Part shown: positions 36,754-42,520 of the stretch, one piece after another | How the letters are laid out: the number at the start of each line of letters is the position of its first letter | Position numbering within the stretch: position 1 is the first letter of the stretch | Source: Holophagales bacterium | GTDB taxonomy: Bacteria; Acidobacteriota; Thermoanaerobaculia; Multivoradales; Multivoraceae | NCBI GenBank assembly: GCA_009836625.1 | Contig: VXVC01000011.1 | Coordinates: 1 to 42,520 of the forward strand | Length of the DNA: 42,520 nt | Reading direction: 5' to 3' | Position numbers and translations under genes: made by a program | Notes under the pieces: generated by a model | Seen by the model: only the letters and a program-made list of their open reading frames with translations | Databases searched by the model: none | Told to the model about the DNA's origin: nothing

Positions 36754-38475
36754 CTACCGCGACGGCACCTGCGTCGCGTCGCGGACCAGGGACATCTCTC
36801 CCGTCGTCTCGTCCCGGACACCGACGACGACCTGGTAGTCGCCCTCGCCCAGGCTCACCGACACCTCGAAGCGGAAGGCCCCCTCGGTGGCCTGGACGTC
36901 GCCGGCTGGGCCCACCGGCACCGTCATCTGTCGCACCGGCGTGCGGCCGCGTCTTTCCTCGTCGACCGCGAGGAGTAGAAGCCGGAGCCGACCGCTCGAT
37001 CCGCCGGCGCCCGGCACCAGCAGGACGGCCTCTTCGGGTACGACGATGCTGACCGGTTGCCGGTGCACCTTCTTCTCCCGCGGGGTCGTCGCGCCCAGGT
37101 CGACCGCGACGCCGAGCGGATTCGGGGTGCTGCCGAGGTAGGCCGCGGAGATCAGTCGTTCGGCGAGTTGCTCGTCCTGGGTCTTGTCCCGGTAGGACCG
37201 CCGGTACTCCACGCTGCGGCCCTGAGCGACGTTGGGTGCGAGTTCGACCTTCAGCCGCCGGACTTCGCCCGACCTCCGCTCGTCCGGGGAGAAGCCCAGG
37301 GAGTAGGTCGAGGCGAGTTGCTCGGTCACGTCGTCAAGCAGGTCGGCCAGGTCGTTCGAGTTGAGAAGCGCCTTGCCACCGGTCTCGGACGCGAGCTGCT
37401 GCAGGCCGCCCTGGATGTTCGTCCAGTGCAGCCGGTCGTTCTGGTACGACGGCGCCCTTCCATCGAACGACATCGACTGGCTGAGTCCGGTGCGAATGCC
37501 GCCGGCGTCCAGCGTGAAGAGAGTGACCCGGTTCGCGTTGGCGTGCGCCGTGAGCTGCTGGAAGCGGCGTGTTTCATCGTGGCGCTGAGCGGCCGCGTTC
37601 GTCTCGGGGACGATGCGCGGGTCGTTCGGGCAGAGGTCCTGGGCGATGTAGTCGAAGGCCGAGAGCCCGGGCTGCTGCGGCAGTCCGTCGCTCATGTAGA
37701 CGATCGCCTTCCGCCCGGGGATACCGGCCAGCGTGCTGGTCAGGTCGGCGAGCCCGTCGGCCGCGATCGCGGCGCGATTCGCCTGCTCGACCGCGTACGT
37801 CTCGGCCAGCGCCACGAGCTGGCCGGTGTTCTGACACCCCCGGCTGTTCACGTTGATGTCCTCCAGCGTGAACTGCCGGGACCGCTGGTTCCGCACGGCG
37901 CGGGCCAGTCCCTTGGGGCGCTTGGCCGCGGCCTTGAGGATCGCGTCGAGATCCCGGGTCGGCGGCACGACGACTTCCAGCCGGTTGACGAACCGTGCGA
38001 ACATGAAGCGCGCGTTCAGGGACCGCCACGACTCGACCGCCTTCTCCAGGCGCCGGAGCAGCCGCGAGCGGTAGGGCGGAAAGAGGTTCGCGTCGTCCAT
38101 GTAGAGGACGACCGTGAGCGAGGCGGGATCGGCCGCGGCCTCGGCTTCGGACGGCTCGGCATCGGCGGTCGGCGCGGCGGTCCGGTCCGCTGGCTCGGCC
38201 GCTTGGCCCAGGATCTCCGACTCGAAGAAGTTCGTGATCTCGACCGGCTCGCCATCCACGTAGAGTTCGAAGTCGTCGCGGGTCAAGCCCCTGACCGGGC
38301 GGCCGTTGCGCTCCGTGACCACGACGTCGACCTCGACCACCTGCACGTCGAGGGTGTCGATGAAGGTCTCGCTCGGCTGGGCCTGAACAGCGGCGGCGCC
38401 GGCGAGCACAAGCAGCGTCGCCGTCGTGGTGGATGGAAGATGGCTCTTCATGCGCGCGAGTGCGTTCTGCTGCAA
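36754..38475 (-). CDS. Secreted acidobacterial-type VWFA-related protein, paralog 1
   Basis: The 573-residue product starts at TTG 38475 because GAGGGAGG (rc of 38483-38490) is seven bases before it; an ATG eight codons later begins the signal-peptide core. A signal peptide ending AVQAQ is followed by a short beta domain, VVEVDVVVTERNGRPVRGLTRDDFELYVDGEPVEITNF. A VWA-like domain follows, with the first-strand LTVVLYMDDANLFPPYRSRL instead of a classic DxSxS metal site, GRKAIVYMSDGLPQ, and NRVTLFTLDAGG. A C-terminal beta-sandwich ends GDYQVVVGVRDETTGEMSLV. This architecture is characteristic of Acidobacteriota. It is the most divergent of the three paralogs and lacks the Cys-rich insert of the other two. 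Confidence 0.85.
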   Translation of the reverse strand: MQQNALARMKSHLPSTTTATLLVLAGAAAVQAQPSETFIDTLDVQVVEVDVVVTERNGRPVRGLTRDDFELYVDGEPVEITNFFESEILGQAAEPADRTAAPTADAEPSEAEAAADPASLTVVLYMDDANLFPPYRSRLLRRLEKAVESWRSLNARFMFARFVNRLEVVVPPTRDLDAILKAAAKRPKGLARAVRNQRSRQFTLEDINVNSRGCQNTGQLVALAETYAVEQANRAAIAADGLADLTSTLAGIPGRKAIVYMSDGLPQQPGLSAFDYIAQDLCPNDPRIVPETNAAAQRHDETRRFQQLTAHANANRVTLFTLDAGGIRTGLSQSMSFDGRAPSYQNDRLHWTNIQGGLQQLASETGGKALLNSNDLADLLDDVTEQLASTYSLGFSPDERRSGEVRRLKVELAPNVAQGRSVEYRRSYRDKTQDEQLAERLISAAYLGSTPNPLGVAVDLGATTPREKKVHRQPVSIVVPEEAVLLVPGAGGSSGRLRLLLLAVDEERRGRTPVRQMTVPVGPAGDVQATEGAFRFEVSVSLGEGDYQVVVGVRDETTGEMSLVRDATQVPSR

Positions 38476-38499
38476 CGTCTGGCCTCCCTCGGCGGCCGC

Positions 38500-40251
38500 C
38501 TACTCCGGCGGCACGGATACTGGTTCGCGAATCAGGGACGTTAACCCCGTCGTCTCGTCCCGGATTCCCACTGCGACCTGATAGTCCCCTTCGGGCAGGT
38601 TCATCGCGACCTCGACGCGGTAGCTGCCGTTTTCGGCCGCGACGCCTGCCGCGCCGCCGACGGTGATCGCCTTCTGCCGAACGGTGGTCCGCGCGCCGTT
38701 CCGGTCCTCGACGGCGACCAGCCAGAGGCGGAGCTGGGCGCTCGCGTTCGGCGACGCGCCGTCCTTGCCGGGCAGGCTCAGGACGGACTCCGTCGGTACG
38801 CTAACGCCGACCGCCAACTCGTGGATCTTCTTCTCCAGCAGCTTCGTGTCGCCAAAGTCAACGACCGCCTCGAGCGGATTCTCGGGGTTGCCGAGGTACG
38901 CGACGGAGAGGAGCCGTTCGGCGAGCCGCTCGTCCAGTGACTTGTCCCGGTAGGTGCGGCGGTACGCGATTCTGCGTCCCTTGTCGGCACCGGGGGCGAG
39001 TTGGACGGAGATCTGCCGCACCTGGCCCAGGTCGTGCTGCTCGGGAACGAAACCGAGGGAGTACGAGGCGGAGAGCTGATCGGTCATGTCGTCGAGGAGG
39101 ATCGACAGGTCGTTCGCGTTGATCAGGGCCTTGCCGCCGGTTTCATGGGCCAGGAGGTGGAGCCCGCTCTGCGCGTTCATTGCCATGAGGCTGACGTTGT
39201 GGAAACTCGGCGCCAGTCGGGGATTGTCGAGAGAGATGTCGGTGTTTGCGCTTCGCACTCCGCCGGCATCCAAGCCGTAGAACGTGACGCGATTCGCGTT
39301 GGCGTGAGCCGAGATGCGGTTGAAGCGGCGGCTTTCGTCGTACTGCACCATCTCCGCCATCGTTTCTGAGGGCGCGCTGGGTCGCAGGTCTCTGCAGAGT
39401 TCACTCCCGAGGTACTCGAGGATGGAAATGCCCGGGCGCTGCGGCAGGCCGTCGGTCATGTACACGATCGCCTTCTTGCCGGGCACGCCGGCGAGCGTCG
39501 TAACGAGATCCGCGAGGCCGTCGGCGGCGATGGCTGTGTTCGTCGCCCGGTTGTCGGCGTACTGTCTCGCTAGCGAGAGGAGTTCTCCCCAATTGTCGTG
39601 GCAGGGCCGGCAGAGAGTCCGCGCGCAGGCCTCGTGGCTGTCGATCAGACTTCGGATCGCGAAACGACGGGCGCCGTCGCCGTTCTCTATCGCGCGCGGC
39701 GACCCCTTTGGCGCCGTCGCCGCTCCCTCGACGATCGCGTCCAGTTCGCGCGTCGGCGGCACGAGAACCTCGAGGCGGTTGACGAACCGCGCGAGCATGA
39801 AGCTCGCGTCCATCGACCGCCACGGTTCGACCGCGTTCTCCAGGCGGCGCAGCAAGCGGGTACGGTGGGAGGGGTAGATGTTCGGGTCGTCGAGGTAGAA
39901 GACCACGGTCAGCGCATCCTCGTTTGCGGCACCGGGGATGTCTCTGCTGCGGACGACAGGCCGCTCCCGGTTCCGTCTGCTTGCCGGTTGCACCAGCAAG
40001 ATCGCAGACTCGTAGAAGTTCGTGATCTCGACCGGCTGGCCGTCGACGTAGAGCTCGAAGTCCTCCCGTGCCAGACCCTTGATCGGACGACCCTTCCTGT
40101 CGGTGACGACGACGTCGACCTCGACCACCTGGACGTCGACCGACTCGACGAAGGGCTGACCAGGCTGAGATTGAAGGCCTTTCAGGCTGGCGAGACAGAG
40201 CACCAGTGCCAGAAACAGGATCGGTCCTCTCCTGCGGTCAGTCGATGTCAT
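38500..40251 (-). CDS. Secreted acidobacterial-type VWFA-related protein, paralog 2
   Basis: ATG 40251 overlaps the stop of paralog 3 by four bases; the frame is open farther upstream but that is shadow. The 583-residue product has a signal peptide (about 1-29), the conserved FVESVDVQVVEVDVVVTDR and GLAREDFELYVDGQPV, and a VWA-like domain starting LTVVFYLDDPNIYPSHRTRL. A Cys-rich insert SHEACARTLCRPCHDNWGE, GVPGKKAIVYMTDGLPQRP, and a C-terminal sandwich ending in DYQVAVGIRDETTGLTSLI complete it. It is much closer to paralog 3 than to paralog 1. The Cys residues could form disulfides in the periplasm or outside the cell. Confidence 0.85.
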   Translation of the reverse strand: MTSTDRRRGPILFLALVLCLASLKGLQSQPGQPFVESVDVQVVEVDVVVTDRKGRPIKGLAREDFELYVDGQPVEITNFYESAILLVQPASRRNRERPVVRSRDIPGAANEDALTVVFYLDDPNIYPSHRTRLLRRLENAVEPWRSMDASFMLARFVNRLEVLVPPTRELDAIVEGAATAPKGSPRAIENGDGARRFAIRSLIDSHEACARTLCRPCHDNWGELLSLARQYADNRATNTAIAADGLADLVTTLAGVPGKKAIVYMTDGLPQRPGISILEYLGSELCRDLRPSAPSETMAEMVQYDESRRFNRISAHANANRVTFYGLDAGGVRSANTDISLDNPRLAPSFHNVSLMAMNAQSGLHLLAHETGGKALINANDLSILLDDMTDQLSASYSLGFVPEQHDLGQVRQISVQLAPGADKGRRIAYRRTYRDKSLDERLAERLLSVAYLGNPENPLEAVVDFGDTKLLEKKIHELAVGVSVPTESVLSLPGKDGASPNASAQLRLWLVAVEDRNGARTTVRQKAITVGGAAGVAAENGSYRVEVAMNLPEGDYQVAVGIRDETTGLTSLIREPVSVPPE

Positions 40252-42017
40252 GGTCGCGCCGTCGCGTTTGCCTTCGGCGTCGGTAGGGACACCGGTTCGC
40301 GGATCAGCGAGGTGGCTCCCGTGGTTTCGTCCCGGACGCCGACGGCGACCTGGTAGGCGCCCTCCGGCAGGTTCATCGCCACCTCGAAACGGTAGGCGCC
40401 GTCGATGGCCGCGACGCCGCTGCCGCCGCCGACCGGGAGGGACTTCTGGCGCACCTTTGTGCGAGCTCCGTCGTCCTCCTTGACGGCGAGGAGCCATAGG
40501 CGAAGCTGGCCAGTCTCTTCGCCGCGGAACGGGAGCGCCAGGATCGCTTCGGCAGGGACGTCGACGGTGACGGCGAGTGCGTGGGCGTCCTTTCCTAGCG
40601 CCTCGCTCGCCTCGCAACCGACGCGCGCTTCGAGCGGGTTCTCCGCGCTGCCCAGGTAGGCGACGGACAGCAGCCGCTCGGCCAGGCGTTCGTCGACGGA
40701 CTTTTCGCGGTAGCTTCGGCGGTACTCGACGGTCCGGCCCTTCGCGGCGTTCCTGGCGAGATCGACCTGCAACTGGCGGATCTCGCCGGGCCTTGCCGCG
40801 GTTGGCGCGAAGCCCAGCGAGTAGGAGACCGCGAGTTGCTCCGAGACGTCAGCGAGGAGGAGCGCCAGGTCGTTGGCGTTGAGCAGCGCCTTGCCGCCGG
40901 TTTCCGAAGCGACAAGGTGAAGGCCGCTCTGCGCGTTCATGTTGTGCAGGTTGAGGTTCCGGGAACTCGGCGCGGTCGTGCGGTCCAGGGAGATGTCGGG
41001 CGTGGCGTCCCGCAGCCCCGCTGCGTCGAGGGCGAAGAACGTGACCCGGTTCGCGTTCGCATGGGCGGTTACTCGATTGAAACGACGGCTCTCGTCGTAC
41101 TGGAGGATCTCCGCCATCGTCTCGGACGACGCGCTCCGCCTGAGATCCGGGCAGAGTTGATTACCGAGATAGTCGAGAACCGAGATTCCCGGCCTTTGCG
41201 GCAGCCCGTCGGTCACGTAGACGACCGCCTTCTTGCCCGGCACGCCGGCGAGCGTCGTTACCAGATCGGCCAGTCCATCTGCCGCGATGGCCGCGTTCGC
41301 GGCCTGGTTGTCCGCGTGCTGCCGTGCGAGCGAAAGCAGTTCGCCCCAGTTGTCCTGGCAGGGCCGGCAATAGAGAGTCTGCAGACAGGCTTCGTGGCTG
41401 TCGATCAGGCTCCTGATCGCGGACCGTCGGGCACCTTCGACGTTCTGGATTGCGCGCGGCGACCCCTTCGGAACGGCGGCGGCGCCTTCCAGGATCGCGT
41501 CCAGGTCGCGCGTCGGCGGCACGAGGACATCGAGCCGGTGATCGAACCTGGCGAGCATGAAGCGCGCCTCCATGGACCGCCACGGAGCGACGGCATGCTC
41601 CAGGCGTCCCAGCAACCGCGTGCGGTGGGAAGGGAGGGTGCTCGGTTCGTCCAGGTAGAAGATGATGGTCAGCGCGGCGTCGTCCGAACTCCCTGGCCCT
41701 GACGCTCGCTCCGCGTTGCTACGGTCCGTGTCGCCGCTGTCGCCCACCGGTTGGTCGCGGAGTACCCTCGACTCATAGAAGTTCGTGATCTGGACCGGGG
41801 CGCTGTCGACGTAGAGTTCGAAGTCCTCCGGCTTCAGGCCGTCTACGGGGCGGCCCTTCCTGTCTGTGACGACGACGTCGACCTCGACGACCTGGACGTC
41901 AATGAAGTCGACGAAGGGTTGATCAGGCTGAGCGGGCAGTGCCCCTGCCAGGGCGAGGCACAGCAGCGATGCCAGCGCCAGCGCCGGTCCCGGCTTGCCT
42001 TCAGGTCGCGTCAGCAT
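40248..42017 (-). CDS. Secreted acidobacterial-type VWFA-related protein, paralog 3
   Basis: The ATG at 42017 has GGGAGG a few bases upstream and begins a signal peptide (about 1-30, ending LPAQ). The 589-residue product has PFVDFIDVQVVEVDVVVTDR, GLKPEDFELYVD, a VWA-like start LTIIFYLDEPSTLPSHRTRL, the Cys insert SHEACLQTLYCRPCQDNW, GVPGKKAVVYVTDGLPQRP and the C-terminal YQVAVGVRDETTGATSLI. The metal-site triad is degenerate as in the other two. It is the first gene of the three-gene minus-strand run; its stop overlaps the start of paralog 2. Confidence 0.85.
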   Translation of the reverse strand: MLTRPEGKPGPALALASLLCLALAGALPAQPDQPFVDFIDVQVVEVDVVVTDRKGRPVDGLKPEDFELYVDSAPVQITNFYESRVLRDQPVGDSGDTDRSNAERASGPGSSDDAALTIIFYLDEPSTLPSHRTRLLGRLEHAVAPWRSMEARFMLARFDHRLDVLVPPTRDLDAILEGAAAVPKGSPRAIQNVEGARRSAIRSLIDSHEACLQTLYCRPCQDNWGELLSLARQHADNQAANAAIAADGLADLVTTLAGVPGKKAVVYVTDGLPQRPGISVLDYLGNQLCPDLRRSASSETMAEILQYDESRRFNRVTAHANANRVTFFALDAAGLRDATPDISLDRTTAPSSRNLNLHNMNAQSGLHLVASETGGKALLNANDLALLLADVSEQLAVSYSLGFAPTAARPGEIRQLQVDLARNAAKGRTVEYRRSYREKSVDERLAERLLSVAYLGSAENPLEARVGCEASEALGKDAHALAVTVDVPAEAILALPFRGEETGQLRLWLLAVKEDDGARTKVRQKSLPVGGGSGVAAIDGAYRFEVAMNLPEGAYQVAVGVRDETTGATSLIREPVSLPTPKANATARP

Positions 42018-42330
42018 GCTGCCTCCCTTGCCCCATCTGGAGCCGCTGGTAGATCCTGACACTGGGTTCAGCAACTTCCGTGCCAGGAGAGCCGTCTCGA
42101 CCGGCGGTCGGGCTAGCGTGGGTGTGGTCGCTTGCCGGGCTTTCGGCAAGCCGTTTCCGAGTGCAGCATCGAGGCGAACTCGTTCCCGCGGTTGCGTCGC
42201 TCTGGCGCCTTCAACTCGTAGTGGTGCGCGGTGCAGATCGCGCGGAACTCGGCAAAGCAATCCGCCAGACTCTTGTCAGTCCGTTGGTTCACGCAGACTA
42301 CGATACTGCCTTGCCAGCGAGCCACTCCAG
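42018..42330. other. 313-bp gap between VWFA paralog 3 and the DMT transporter
   Basis: This divergent gap should hold promoters for both flanking genes, but I see no strong -35/-10 pair. It contains short open frames on both strands, of which the minus-strand one at 42113-42325 (GTG start, 70 codons) is the better candidate. Its product, with segments such as GSIVVCVNQRTDKSLADCF, has more Cys and less GC-rich codons than the neighbours. No family is recognised and no ribosome site is evident. Confidence 0.3.
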
Positions 42331-42520
42331 ATGACGATCCGTTCGGTTGCTGCGCTCCAGGCGGTCGTCGCCGGCATCCTGTTTTCGACCGGCGGTGCGG
42401 CGGTCAAGGCGACGGAGCTCGATGCCTGGCAGGTGGCCGGGACGCGCTCCCTGATCGCGGCCGCGGTGCTGCTCTTCGCGATTCCAGCGGCGCGGCGGTG
42501 GGCGGGCGGCGGTGGCGGGG
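42331..42520 (+). CDS. EamA/DMT-family transporter (5' part only)
   Basis: The ATG at 42331 opens a frame that runs off the right edge, so 63 codons are visible. The N-terminal helix AALQAVVAGILFSTGGAAVK followed by WQVAGTRSLIAAAVLLFAIP is typical of the first two transmembrane helices of drug/metabolite transporters with an EamA domain. Substrate cannot be told. No clear ribosome-binding site precedes the ATG. Confidence 0.8.
   Translation, partial: MTIRSVAALQAVVAGILFSTGGAAVKATELDAWQVAGTRSLIAAAVLLFAIPAARRWAGGGGG

Overview
The window is GC-rich, densely coded bacterial chromosome with housekeeping genes and no phage, IS, CRISPR, tRNA or rRNA signals that I can see. The best taxonomic guess is Acidobacteriota. 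The main reasons are three tandem secreted proteins of the acidobacterial VWFA-related type and the general gene style (GTG/TTG starts, many 4-bp ATGA overlaps). The phylum call is inference from protein families, not from a marker-gene tree.

Layout. 1-4470 (minus): the start of a small Smr-domain protein, a 177-bp inverted-repeat element, a large outer-membrane protein ending in Phe, and murB. 4676-6347 (plus): recA and a small lipoprotein. 6423-9095 (minus): a polyprenyl-phosphate sugar transferase and a GT4 glycosyltransferase. 9292-15535 (plus): the fatty-acid cluster yceD-rpmF-plsX-fabH-fabD-fabG-acpP-fabF. 15553-16155 (minus): a degenerate exonuclease-like protein. 16236-16937 (plus): a six-helix membrane protein. 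16954-33070 (plus): a promoter, a leader peptide, a hairpin and then sixteen tightly packed genes in the order aroDE-hisZ-hisG-hisD-hisC-hisB-hisH-hisA-hisF-hisIE-trpE-trpG-trpD-trpC-trpF-trpB-trpA. 33111-34468: phased repeats, a small membrane peptide and a fusion of a Dph6-like ATP pyrophosphatase with an AraC DNA-binding domain. 34458-36746: a secreted CnaB-like repeat protein split by one in-frame TGA. 36754-42017 (minus): three tandem VWFA paralogs. 42331-end: the start of an EamA/DMT transporter.

The most interesting system is the aro-his-trp superoperon and its leader. A short open frame at 17028-17132 encodes 34 residues with two adjacent Trp codons and two His codons in a six-codon window (WWAHGH, residues 26-31), three codons before its stop. 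It lies between a consensus-like promoter (TTGACA-N17-CAGTAT) and a perfect 12-bp hairpin followed by TTTT. The 3' arm of that hairpin carries AAGGAGG, the best Shine-Dalgarno sequence for the first gene (in-frame TTG at 17217). I infer ribosome-mediated attenuation that senses both histidine and tryptophan and controls both pathways, plus shikimate-pathway supply, from one mRNA. His and trp genes are joined without a break: the hisIE stop overlaps the trpE start.

Other points of note are the Dph6-like/AraC fusion, the AroD-AroE fusion heading the operon, an outer-membrane protein with an apparent TIM-barrel-like periplasmic region, and the single-stop split gene.
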